Origin: an uncultured Chitinophagaceae bacterium
Lineage (GTDB): Bacteria > Bacteroidota > Bacteroidia > Chitinophagales > Chitinophagaceae
Length of the DNA: 64,000 nucleotides
Reading direction: 5' to 3'
NCBI GenBank assembly: GCA_937873715.1
Contig: CALMYJ010000012.1
Span: 1 to 64,000 of the forward strand
Of this stretch, positions 54,098-62,774 are shown piece by piece. Position 1 is the stretch's first letter, and each line of letters starts with the position of its first letter. The translations under genes were made by a program, and so were the position numbers. The notes under the pieces are model-generated. The model saw only the letters and a program-made list of their open reading frames with translations, was not told the DNA's origin and did no database searches.

Positions 54098-54490
54098 TTG
54101 AAAACAGCATCCACATATCACCGGCTGGCAGCGCTTTTGCTTACTGTTGCCTTCCTGGCACAAACCTTCAGCAAAGGCTTTATTATTGCCGATTATTATG
54201 CCAATACCGCAGCCTATATTAAAAACTGTATCAACAAAGCCCGGCCCCAACTGCATTGTAATGGTAAATGCCAAATGATGAAAAAGCTTGCCGCCGAAGA
54301 AAAAAAGGCACAGGAACAGGCTGAGCATTTCGGTAATCTTAAGCTGGAAGTACTTTCAACCAAATCATTTTTTCCTGCACTCGTTCAACGGCCATCAATG
54401 CTGATTAGCGCTAATCAATACCCCGTTTTCAACAGCGGTAAAGTTACCGACCGCTCTTTCGATTTCTTCCACCCGCCGCAGGCAGCCTGA
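54098..54490 (+). CDS. Small exported Cys-motif protein at the head of a TonB/PepSY locus
   Basis: 130 residues from a TTG start. Signal peptide (AALLLTVAFLAQTFSKGF), then the conserved-looking block YIKNCINKARPQLHCNGKC with three cysteines, then MMKKLAAEEKKAQEQ, and a polar tail. Cys spacing suggests metal binding or disulfides. The ATG of the next small gene lies 147 bases downstream; the TonB receptor and PepSY protein follow. Families of this type recur next to metal or siderophore receptors in Bacteroidota; I have no verified name. Confidence 0.7.
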   Translation: MKTASTYHRLAALLLTVAFLAQTFSKGFIIADYYANTAAYIKNCINKARPQLHCNGKCQMMKKLAAEEKKAQEQAEHFGNLKLEVLSTKSFFPALVQRPSMLISANQYPVFNSGKVTDRSFDFFHPPQAA

Positions 54491-54637
54491 TTCATAAAGG
54501 CTTTATACTTTTTTCCAAATCAGCTTACACAATAGGTTGATGCAATGGCATCAATGTACATGCTGCTGGTAAAATTTTTCCCGGAATAAAAGTCCTGTAA
54601 AGCCTGCCATCCTTTTACAATCAATCAAATTTCTACC

Positions 54638-54766
54638 ATGACACAGCATTATAAAAACGATGCTGAACGCCTTGCTGCCTTAAAACGCAGCAGGTGGTTC
54701 ATCACGGCTATACTTATCATCATTGCTGCACTGGCAGCATATACCGGTTATAAAACATTCATGTAA
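54638..54766 (+). CDS. 42-residue single-pass membrane protein
   Basis: A short frame with ATG at 54638 and TAA at 54764-54766. It starts with a charged N-terminal part (MTQHYKNDAERLAALKRSR) and continues as one hydrophobic helix (FITAILIIIAALAAYTGY). Located 14 bases before the TonB receptor start on the same strand. Positive-inside orientation fits a membrane protein with the N-terminus in the cytoplasm. Its role is unknown. Confidence 0.55.
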   Translation: MTQHYKNDAERLAALKRSRWFITAILIIIAALAAYTGYKTFM

Positions 54767-54780
54767 TCAACTCAACTGCA

Positions 54781-57090
54781 ATGAAACAGTTTTTAATATT
54801 ACTGCTGCTAACACTTCAACTGGCAGCACATGCACAAACAAAAAAAATTAAAGTATTTGATGCCGATACCAAAGAGCCTTTGGCCGGGGCATCTGTAAAA
54901 ATCAACAACCAGTTATTCATCACGGCAGCCGATGGCTCCTTTAATACTGGTAATTCCAATACCCCAATTGAAATTTCAATGCTGGGGTACAAAACAGTAA
55001 CCGTACCTACCACAGCCACAGCCATTGCTTTAGAAAAAAACAACAACAGCCTGCAGGAAATAATTGTTACCGCAAGCCGGGAAGCTTCGCTGCGCAGGCA
55101 GGCCCCGGTTGCTATCCATAAAGTATCTGCCAAAATGCTGGAAGAAACCAAACCTACCGCCATTTACGAGGCCATCAATAAAGTGCCCGGCGTAATGATG
55201 CAGAACTATAATAACGAACAGCATGGTATGGCCATACGCCAGCCAATGGGAACGGCTAACTATTACCTGTATATGGAAGATGGAGTACCCATCAGGCCCA
55301 TGGGTGTATTTAATCACAACGCATTACTGGAGGTAAACCAATATACCACCAGCGCTATCGAAGTGGTTAAAGGCCCGGTAAGCAGCATCTACGGCCCCGA
55401 AGCGGTTGGCGGCGCTATCAATTTTATTACTCAAAGGCCCACAGCCATCCCCACGGCAAGGGTGGGCATACAGTTCGACCAATTTGGTTACCGGCGTGTA
55501 CAAACGGGTATGGGCAATACTTTTGGAAAATTTGGTATATACGTTGGCGGTATTTACAGTAAGCAAACCAACAGTTGGATGGCCAACTCCGATTACGACA
55601 AAAGCAGTTGGACAGCCAAAATGGAATACCAGTTCAGCAACCGTACCAGGCTTACCGCCTCACTGCTGTATGCCCGGTATTTTTCCAATACGGCAGGCAG
55701 TGTGGACAGCCAGGCTTTTTACACCCGTACCTATGTTAGTCCTACCGACTTTACCTACCGTAAATCAACCGCCAGCCGCAACCGGCTTACGCTGGAGCAC
55801 GACTGGAATAAAAATGCCAAAAGCTTTATTACATTTTTTCACCGGTATAATGCTCACGGGCAAAATCCATCCTATGCCATCCGCTGGACAACGGGACAAA
55901 CTACTGCCCGAGGAGAAATTAATTCCAACAACTTTAAAAGTTATGGTGTGCTGACACAACACAGCCAGCAGCTTAATTTTTTAAATGCCAAATTACTGGC
56001 CGGCGCCATGTTCGATTATTCGCCCAACGAGTATTGGAGTTACCAGGTTGACCTGAATGCACAGCTTCGCCCCGATGGTAAATCAGTAGAGAAATATACC
56101 ATCAACAAAGAAAGGCCCGATATACCTTTAGCAAACTATGCCGCTAAAATCCGTAACAGTGCCGCTTATACTCAATTTGAAATAGAACCACTGAAAGCAG
56201 TAAGGGTTGTAGCAGGCCTGCGTTACGACCGCATGAGCTTTACCTATGATAATTTTTTAGACAAAACAGCAGGCAGTAAAAAATATGAGCAGCTTACACC
56301 AAAGCTGGGTATTACCTATACTGTTAATAGCAATGCCGGTGTGTATGCTAATTTTTTACAGGGCTTTGCACCGCCATCCCTTACGGCCATCTTCCGTAAA
56401 AAGCCAAACAGTAACCCTGCAGAATTTTATTATAACCTCACCCCGGGGCAATTCAATAATTACGAAGTGGGTGGATGGGCCTCCTTCTGGAAAAATAAGC
56501 TATACGTAGATGTTAGTGTGTACCAGATGAACGGGAAAAATGAACTGCTCAATATTCGCCAGCCGGATAATTCATTCGATTACCAGAGCGCCGGCAAAAC
56601 CCTGCACCGGGGTATCGAGTACGGCTTTACATTTAAACCAACAAACCAATACAGCCTGCGTTTTGGCGGCACTACTGCGGTTCACCGCTTTGTTGACTTT
56701 TTGGTAAGCGCCAAAGAAACCGATGTGGTAAAAAAATTAGACGGCTTTGATATGCCTGCTGCACCCCGTACAGTTTTTAATACTGAACTGAGCTACTATC
56801 CAAAATGGCTGAAAGGATTAAGAACATCGGCTGAATGGCAGCATGTAGATGGCTGGTACCAAAACCAGGTAAATACAGTACGGTATAAAGGATACGTATT
56901 GCTGAATTTTCGTATCGGGTATCAATGGAAGGGTGTAGAACTATACAGCAATATCATGAACCTTACCGATGCCTTGTATGCCACCGGCGCTACAAGGGGC
57001 AATGCTGCTACCGACCGCACCACTTTTACACCTGCTGCACCACGAACATTTGTGTTTGGCCTGCAGTATAGTTTTAGTGGCAACCAATAA
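54781..57090 (+). CDS. TonB-dependent receptor with CarboxypepD_reg domain
   Basis: 769 residues: signal peptide (MKQFLILLLLTLQLAAHAQ), CarboxypepD_reg domain (22-100, VFDADTKEPLAGASVKIN), TonB box-like EIIVTASRE, plug (PTAIYEAINKVPGVMMQ, VKGPVSSIYGPEAVGGAINF) and a beta-barrel ending FVFGLQYSF. By context (a PepSY membrane protein and a second receptor follow) it likely imports a metallophore or chelated metal through the outer membrane. Exact ligand unknown. Confidence 0.93.
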   Translation: MKQFLILLLLTLQLAAHAQTKKIKVFDADTKEPLAGASVKINNQLFITAADGSFNTGNSNTPIEISMLGYKTVTVPTTATAIALEKNNNSLQEIIVTASREASLRRQAPVAIHKVSAKMLEETKPTAIYEAINKVPGVMMQNYNNEQHGMAIRQPMGTANYYLYMEDGVPIRPMGVFNHNALLEVNQYTTSAIEVVKGPVSSIYGPEAVGGAINFITQRPTAIPTARVGIQFDQFGYRRVQTGMGNTFGKFGIYVGGIYSKQTNSWMANSDYDKSSWTAKMEYQFSNRTRLTASLLYARYFSNTAGSVDSQAFYTRTYVSPTDFTYRKSTASRNRLTLEHDWNKNAKSFITFFHRYNAHGQNPSYAIRWTTGQTTARGEINSNNFKSYGVLTQHSQQLNFLNAKLLAGAMFDYSPNEYWSYQVDLNAQLRPDGKSVEKYTINKERPDIPLANYAAKIRNSAAYTQFEIEPLKAVRVVAGLRYDRMSFTYDNFLDKTAGSKKYEQLTPKLGITYTVNSNAGVYANFLQGFAPPSLTAIFRKKPNSNPAEFYYNLTPGQFNNYEVGGWASFWKNKLYVDVSVYQMNGKNELLNIRQPDNSFDYQSAGKTLHRGIEYGFTFKPTNQYSLRFGGTTAVHRFVDFLVSAKETDVVKKLDGFDMPAAPRTVFNTELSYYPKWLKGLRTSAEWQHVDGWYQNQVNTVRYKGYVLLNFRIGYQWKGVELYSNIMNLTDALYATGATRGNAATDRTTFTPAAPRTFVFGLQYSFSGNQ

Positions 57091-57163
57091 CCTGTTCATA
57101 AGCCAGCAGGATGGCAATACCACCCCTTTAAATGCTGTCCTGCTGCTTTAATCTATTTATGTT

Positions 57164-58780
57164 ATGATTCGTAAAAATATTTATCGCTGGCACAGGGTTA
57201 CTTCCCTCATCATTGCACTGCCCGTACTGCTTTGGGCCATCAGTGGTTTTATGCATCCGCTGATGACGAATGTGCGGCCCAAAGTTGGCACACAATGGCT
57301 GCCGCCTAAAACTGTTGATAGCAGTAAATTAAAATTTTTGCTTGCAGGTGCTTTGCAAAACAATCATATTGAAACCATCAGCAATTTCAGGATTGTATCC
57401 ATTGGCGACGACTGGTTTTACCAGGTGAAGCTGCCGCATCAAAATACCCTGCAGTACCTGAGTACCCAAACAGGAAAAAAACTTAAGGATGGCGATGCCC
57501 TGTATGCAAGGTACCTGGCTAAGCAATTTTTGACCGGCAAAAAGGAAGATGAAAAAAAACTGCCGGCTGCTGCCGATACTGCTGCTGCAAATACACAGCC
57601 GTTAAACGAAACGGAGCATGATTGCTGTGCCAGTGCCGCCGCATTTGTAATGAGTGATACAACAGGTGCATCAATCAGCAACATAGAAATAATTGAGGCC
57701 TTTAACAGTGAATACAAAAACATCAACCGGCTGCTGCCCGTGTATAAAGTAAGCTTTGCCCGGGCAGATGGCATCCGCATTTATGTGGAAACCTGGCAGG
57801 ACAGGTTTGCATTTGCGATGGATAACCGCAGAGCGGTGTTTGATACTTTTTTTGCCTTATTCCATACCATGAGCTGGCTGAATGGATTAGGCAGCGCAAA
57901 GTTGTGGATTGAAATTATACTCATGTTGCTTGCCGCAGCCACCACGTTAATGGGTATCTGTATTTTTTGTATCACCAAAACAAAAAAGCCATCAGGCAAC
58001 AGCCTGGTACGTACAAGAAATACACACCGGTGGGTATCGATAGTGGTATCGCTGTTCACCCTGATGTTTACATTAAGCGGTGCCTTTCATGCATTTGAAA
58101 AACTTACACCCGATACCAGGGATGATTATTTTGTACAACATGAATATCCTGCTGCCGACTTACAGCCCGATTATCCTAAACTTTTTACCGCCGCTGCAGG
58201 TAAATTAATTACCGGTATCAGTATTGTAAAAATAGACAGTTCCAATTACTGGCAGGTTACGTTAAAACCTACAGGCAACAAAGGAGCCGGTAAACCCCAA
58301 GCCCCGGAAGCAGACCTGATGAAAAACAAAACAGTGCCACCTCCTTCACGTATGTATATTAACTGTAGCGATTATGTGGTATTGCCCGATGGCGAAAAAA
58401 AATATGCACAGGAACTGGCAACAAATTTCAGCAGGCACCCGGCTTCGGCTATCCTCAACACTGCTGTGGTTACAAAATTTGAAGGCGAATATGGATTTGT
58501 AAATAAGCGCCTGCCTGTATGGAAAGTGGGCTATGCCGAAAACAACAATGAAAGATGGTACGTAGAAACCAGTACCGGCAGGCTTGCTGCAAAAGTGACG
58601 GATAAGGATTTATGGGAAGGCTACAGCTTTGCCATGCTGCATAAGCACCATTTTATGGACTGGGGCGGAAAAGAAACCAGGGATATCAGTACCATGTTTT
58701 GGGCAATAGCCCAGGTGTGTATGGTAACCGTGGGGCTGGTGCTATGGCAGCGCAGCAGGAAAAAACATAAAAATTCCTGA
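57164..58780 (+). CDS. PepSY-domain membrane protein (siderophore-utilisation type)
   Basis: 538 residues: four membrane helices (about 14-34, 245-270, 287-310, 508-528) and two large periplasmic PepSY-type segments (for example VYKVSFARADGIRIYVET and WKVGYAENNNERWYVET). Both segments end with conserved W-Y/E motifs. The family includes FoxB/FecR-like inner-membrane reductases that release iron from siderophores; a Cys pair HDCCA (about 152) is also present. It sits between two TonB receptor genes. Confidence 0.9.
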   Translation: MIRKNIYRWHRVTSLIIALPVLLWAISGFMHPLMTNVRPKVGTQWLPPKTVDSSKLKFLLAGALQNNHIETISNFRIVSIGDDWFYQVKLPHQNTLQYLSTQTGKKLKDGDALYARYLAKQFLTGKKEDEKKLPAAADTAAANTQPLNETEHDCCASAAAFVMSDTTGASISNIEIIEAFNSEYKNINRLLPVYKVSFARADGIRIYVETWQDRFAFAMDNRRAVFDTFFALFHTMSWLNGLGSAKLWIEIILMLLAAATTLMGICIFCITKTKKPSGNSLVRTRNTHRWVSIVVSLFTLMFTLSGAFHAFEKLTPDTRDDYFVQHEYPAADLQPDYPKLFTAAAGKLITGISIVKIDSSNYWQVTLKPTGNKGAGKPQAPEADLMKNKTVPPPSRMYINCSDYVVLPDGEKKYAQELATNFSRHPASAILNTAVVTKFEGEYGFVNKRLPVWKVGYAENNNERWYVETSTGRLAAKVTDKDLWEGYSFAMLHKHHFMDWGGKETRDISTMFWAIAQVCMVTVGLVLWQRSRKKHKNS

Positions 58781-58847
58781 AAACATAACAGTTATCCCTA
58801 AACGCTGAATACTTTTAAACAATCACCAAAACAACTACCTGATTCAA

Positions 58848-60704
58848 ATGAAAAAAATAAGCAGTACAGTTGCCTGCATTTTTATGCTGGCCAGCGCTTA
58901 TGCACAAAGCAGCATTGATACCGGCAGCAACAATATCCTCTTAAATGAAGTAGTGCTTACAGGCAGTAAAACAGCCGTTTCAAAAAACTATATCCCCTTT
59001 AACATAACTGTGGTGGGAAGGCAGCAAATAGAAAACAGCAGCGAATCAGCATTATTGCCTGTACTTGCCGATAATGTACCCGGGCTATTCGTTACCGAAA
59101 GAGGGGTTACCGGCTTTGGAGTAAGCACCGGTGCCGCAGGCAGCATAAGCATGCGTGGGTTGAGCGGCAGCCCCAATACCCGTGTGCTGATGCTGATAAA
59201 CGGGGTGCCACAGTTTATGGGCATATTCGGGCACCCTTTGCCGGATGCCTATGTGGCTTCGGATGCAGAAAAGGTAGAAGTACTGCATGGTTCAGGCTCG
59301 GTATTGTATGGCACCAATGCGATGGGTGGCGTAATTAATATCATTACCCGTAACCAGCCAAGCGATGGTTATCATGTAAATGCCAGGGTGGTATACGGCT
59401 CTTTCAATACCCAAAAATATATGGCTCATGCAGGCTGGCGCAAAAAAGGGTTCAGCATTATGGGCTCAGTTAATCACGACCGTACCGATGGTCACCGGCC
59501 TTCTTCAGATTTTAAAATCACCAACGGCTACCTCAAAATGGGCTATGTATTTTCAAGCCGCTTCAATATCAGTGCCGAAACAAATATTGCCAAATACCTT
59601 TCTACCGACCCCGGCCCAACAAACGGAAGCGTGGGCAACAGTATTGATATAGTAAGGGGCTCCACTTACCTTACACTTGCCAATACTTACAGTAAAAGTT
59701 CGGGCATGGTGCAGTTGTTTTACAATTATGGCAATCACAAAATAACCGATGGCTTTCGCTCCACGGATGGCAACTATGGTTTTTCTGTTTCACAGTCTTT
59801 CAGGCATATAAAAAATAATACCAGCACCATTGGTTTCGATTACAAACACTATGGCGGCAAGGCGCAAAACATTTTTGCCATGAATGGCCAGGGCATTGTA
59901 TTTGGCGATCATACCATTACAGAATATGCGCCCTACCTGCTTACGCAGCAAACCATCAGCAGCAAGCTCACGTTGAGTGCCGGTATAAGAAGAGAGCAGC
60001 ACAATGTGTTTGGCAGTGTGCTGGTACCATCCGGCGGTGTGGCATACAGGGCTGCTGCTGCCACAACCATAAAAGCGAATGTAAGTAAGGGTTTTCGCAG
60101 CCCCACCATACTCGACCTGTATTTATTTCCACCGGCCAACCCTTTGCTGCAACCCGAAAAAATGATGAATTACGAAGCTTCCGTTAGCCAGGTACTGGCA
60201 AAGGGGAAACTTAAAACCGAACTAACGGTATTTAATGTACGGGGAAACAATATGATACAAACTGTTTTTCAAAACGGCGGGCCTAAAAATGTGAATACCG
60301 GAAGTTTTAATAATACCGGGATGGAGTGGAGTGTGCACTATTTTTACAATACACATTTTACTGCTATGCTGGCTTATGGCTACACCAATATGAAGCAGCC
60401 GGTTGTGGCAGCACCAAAGCACCTGTTGAATACGGCATTAAATTTTAATAAAAACAAATGGATGCTGCATACGGCCCTGCAGTGGGTAAATGGATTATAC
60501 ACACAGGTAACACCGGCGGCTGTGCAAAGCAATTACCTGCTGCTAAATGCCCGTGCCGGTTACCGCATCAGTAAGCTGGCTGATATTTTTGTAAAAGGCG
60601 AAAACCTAACCAACCGCAAATACGAAATCAATTATGCTTATCCAATGCCGGGTGCTACGGTGTTGGGTGGTATCAATTTTCACTTACAAGGAAAAGCAGA
60701 TTAA
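58848..60704 (+). CDS. TonB-dependent receptor (BtuB-like)
   Basis: 618 residues. Signal peptide (MKKISSTVACIFMLASAYAQ), TonB box-like EVVLTGSKT, plug domain (about 45-165; SMRGLSGSPNTRVLMLINGV, VEVLHGSGSVLYGTNAMGGV) and beta-barrel. No N-terminal carboxypeptidase-like domain, unlike the receptor upstream. Ends with ILGGINFH-like strand. Third gene after TonB receptor and PepSY protein; the two receptors may recognise different forms of one ligand. Confidence 0.92.
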   Translation: MKKISSTVACIFMLASAYAQSSIDTGSNNILLNEVVLTGSKTAVSKNYIPFNITVVGRQQIENSSESALLPVLADNVPGLFVTERGVTGFGVSTGAAGSISMRGLSGSPNTRVLMLINGVPQFMGIFGHPLPDAYVASDAEKVEVLHGSGSVLYGTNAMGGVINIITRNQPSDGYHVNARVVYGSFNTQKYMAHAGWRKKGFSIMGSVNHDRTDGHRPSSDFKITNGYLKMGYVFSSRFNISAETNIAKYLSTDPGPTNGSVGNSIDIVRGSTYLTLANTYSKSSGMVQLFYNYGNHKITDGFRSTDGNYGFSVSQSFRHIKNNTSTIGFDYKHYGGKAQNIFAMNGQGIVFGDHTITEYAPYLLTQQTISSKLTLSAGIRREQHNVFGSVLVPSGGVAYRAAAATTIKANVSKGFRSPTILDLYLFPPANPLLQPEKMMNYEASVSQVLAKGKLKTELTVFNVRGNNMIQTVFQNGGPKNVNTGSFNNTGMEWSVHYFYNTHFTAMLAYGYTNMKQPVVAAPKHLLNTALNFNKNKWMLHTALQWVNGLYTQVTPAAVQSNYLLLNARAGYRISKLADIFVKGENLTNRKYEINYAYPMPGATVLGGINFHLQGKAD

Positions 60705-60756
60705 GTTTTTTGGAAAGACGTAGCAGGGCGCTGCGGACTAATATTGTTTGTTGAAG

Positions 60757-61119
60757 TTAAGGTTTAAAGTTTTGAATTAAATCTTTGAGTTCTTTATCAG
60801 AGATATTGTCAACATCTGCTTTATCATAAATAGTTATAAGATTGACCGTTATTTCTTCGTCTGAAACTATTTGAGCATAACCGATTAAAACTGTTTCAAC
60901 AAGCGAAATGACCCTTGCTCCTCCACTTTTACCCTTGCCTTTACTTGTAATTTTGAGTCGTATTTTATATGTGTCTTTGCCCAATGGAGTTCCGAGCCTG
61001 GGTGTCTTTACAAGATCCTTTTCGAGATTGAGTAAATCTTTAGATAGGGATTGATATTTCTTTAGCAGGGGTTTTGCGGCAGTTTTAAAAGACCGGGTAA
61101 TTTTAACTGTTACTTTCAC
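60757..61119 (-). CDS. RelE/ParE-like toxin
   Basis: 120 residues of the type II RelE-like fold: VKITRSFKTAAKPLLKKY, RLGTPLGKDTYKIRLKI and a C-terminal LITIYDKADVDNIS with the NLITIYDK strand that ends the fold. Probably an mRNA interferase. Its start overlaps the antitoxin stop by 17 bases, so expression is translationally coupled. Confidence 0.85.
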   Translation of the reverse strand: MKVTVKITRSFKTAAKPLLKKYQSLSKDLLNLEKDLVKTPRLGTPLGKDTYKIRLKITSKGKGKSGGARVISLVETVLIGYAQIVSDEEITVNLITIYDKADVDNISDKELKDLIQNFKP

Positions 61120-61327
61120 GCAAAAACTCTTTTAGGGTTTGCAATTTCTTCCCTGACTTCCTGGCCTCTTTTACTTCAGAAAGACCTTCATTGATTCCAG
61201 TAAGCACCTTCAATTTATTTTGAAGTTTGCTGTACTCCTGGTTTATTTTCTCCCAGGTGCGGATTGGAACCAAAACAGAAGTCTTGTCACCGTTTTCATC
61301 AACCATATATTTGATTGCCCTTGCCAT
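61103..61327 (-). CDS. Antitoxin of the RelE-like pair
   Basis: 74 residues from the ATG at 61327 (MARAIKYMVDENGDKTSVLVP); a 6-residue longer start exists. N-terminal DNA-binding-type beta strand (SVLVPIRTWEKI) and a helical C-terminus (KELREFL-type end TLKEFLRESNS). Upstream of and overlapping the toxin gene, the standard order. It should neutralise the toxin and repress the operon. Confidence 0.82.
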   Translation of the reverse strand: MARAIKYMVDENGDKTSVLVPIRTWEKINQEYSKLQNKLKVLTGINEGLSEVKEARKSGKKLQTLKEFLRESNS

Positions 61328-61476
61328 AATAATGCGTTTAGCCAAAACTACAAAATTGCTTTGAATAGAAAAGCTGTTATGGCAGTACCCATAACTTTTG
61401 GTGTGCTGCCCGCTAACTTTTGCAACACATCATTTAACCGAATATGGTTAACTTGCCATTGCTTAAAACAACATGT

Positions 61477-61758
61477 ATGAAAAATATAGTGATGGCAATG
61501 GTCTGCATTATTGCATTTCTTTCCTGCAACAGCAACAGCGATACAGCAGCCGCAGCAGAAACCGAAATGACAGCACCTGAAAACAAATTTTCGAAAGACT
61601 CAGTAGATAACAAAAGAGATTTTATATGCAATATGCCTGTTACGGCCGGCATTGCGGATACCTGCCATTATGATAACAAAGTGTATGGCTTTTGTTCCGA
61701 AGAGTGTAAAGTGGAGTTTTTGAGCGACCCTAAAAAATACCTGGCCGAAATAAAATAA
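61477..61758 (+). CDS. YHS-domain lipoprotein
   Basis: 93 residues from the ATG at 61477. Lipoprotein signal (MKNIVMAMVCIIAFLSC), low-complexity linker and a C-terminal YHS domain (CNMPVTAGIADTCHYDN, YGFCSEECKVEFLSDPKKY) with four Cys that likely bind a transition metal such as copper. Divergent from the toxin-antitoxin pair, convergent with the polysaccharide genes. Confidence 0.85.
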   Translation: MKNIVMAMVCIIAFLSCNSNSDTAAAAETEMTAPENKFSKDSVDNKRDFICNMPVTAGIADTCHYDNKVYGFCSEECKVEFLSDPKKYLAEIK

Positions 61759-61760
61759 CA

Positions 61761-62768
61761 CTACAAGCCACCAATACTTTTATACAGTTCGTCTTTAATA
61801 AACCTAAAGAGCAGTGTACTGCACAATACAAGCATACAAAGAATACTGCCAATAAACAGCCCAATTACTGAGTAAATAACCAGTGGCTGTTTTTTTACTT
61901 CAAAGGGAGCCGTAGGCTTGTCGAGCACGGCAATGATAGGTGTTACTTTTTGAAGCCGCCATACTGCTTCATCACGGTTGTTGATATACATATCCCGCTG
62001 CCGTAGTATTCTTGTTTTTTCGGAGCTTACATTTTCTTTTGGAATGGCGTATTCCAGCAACTCGGCCGGGGTAAACATGGTGCGTTTTTGCATACCAATA
62101 GCATCCCTGTCTACCGCATTAATCATGCGCTGCAGCGAATCAATTTTATCTAAAGTAAACTTATAATCCTCGTATGCTTTCTGCCTTTTTAAATCCACAT
62201 AAAACTTTGAAAGCTTATCTACCAGTACATTAGAAACCGGTGTTATCAACTCTTCCTTTGTGCCGGTATAATACAACTCCAGCACACCGTTTTTGCTCAT
62301 TTTGGCATTAATATGCGGCTTCAGCAACTCGGCTCCATGCAGCGCAAAAGACACACTGTCTTTTGGTGTTTTTATGGTATTGCCAAATATGAAAAAGCTG
62401 TGCTCATTATTGTCTTCAATAATGAGTTCACTAATCATTTTGTTGCCAAACTCGGGCAAGCGAGTTACGGCCAGAGCCTCCCGTATACGCCTGCTGTAGG
62501 CCAGCTCAATAATATTTATGGATGCCTCTTCGCTAAATGATTTGGGCGACTCACCAAGCCCAAGTATACCACTAAGCATACTGTTAGATATGGTACGGTC
62601 GCTGGGCGACAACAGCGGAAACACCGTTGCCTTGGAAGTATAGGTTGTTCTTTTGCTCATGGCAAACAACAACATGAATACAGCGCCGGCCAAAGCAGCA
62701 GCAAGCACCAGCAGCCTGTACTTTTTTATGCGGTAAAATATAGCTCTTAATAATGCTGTACTGTTCAC
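61761..62768 (-). CDS. Wzz/GumC-type polysaccharide chain-length or export regulator
   Basis: 335 residues with two membrane helices (about 18-38 and 295-320) enclosing a periplasmic helical domain (TYTSKATVFPLLSPSD start; MINAVDRDAIGMQKRTMF; PTAPFEVKKQPLVIYS before the second helix), the layout of the Wzz family. It lacks the fused tyrosine kinase. It starts six bases after the SLBB/Wza-like gene ends and shares its operon. It probably sets glycan length or couples the inner membrane to the export channel. Confidence 0.88.
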   Translation of the reverse strand: MNSTALLRAIFYRIKKYRLLVLAAALAGAVFMLLFAMSKRTTYTSKATVFPLLSPSDRTISNSMLSGILGLGESPKSFSEEASINIIELAYSRRIREALAVTRLPEFGNKMISELIIEDNNEHSFFIFGNTIKTPKDSVSFALHGAELLKPHINAKMSKNGVLELYYTGTKEELITPVSNVLVDKLSKFYVDLKRQKAYEDYKFTLDKIDSLQRMINAVDRDAIGMQKRTMFTPAELLEYAIPKENVSSEKTRILRQRDMYINNRDEAVWRLQKVTPIIAVLDKPTAPFEVKKQPLVIYSVIGLFIGSILCMLVLCSTLLFRFIKDELYKSIGGL

Positions 62769-62774
62769 GGATAA

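Noticed and set aside
55406-55954. 182-codon plus-strand frame inside the TonB receptor gene
   Set aside because: Out-of-frame reading of the beta-barrel region; no start context or motif, and the receptor frame is clear.
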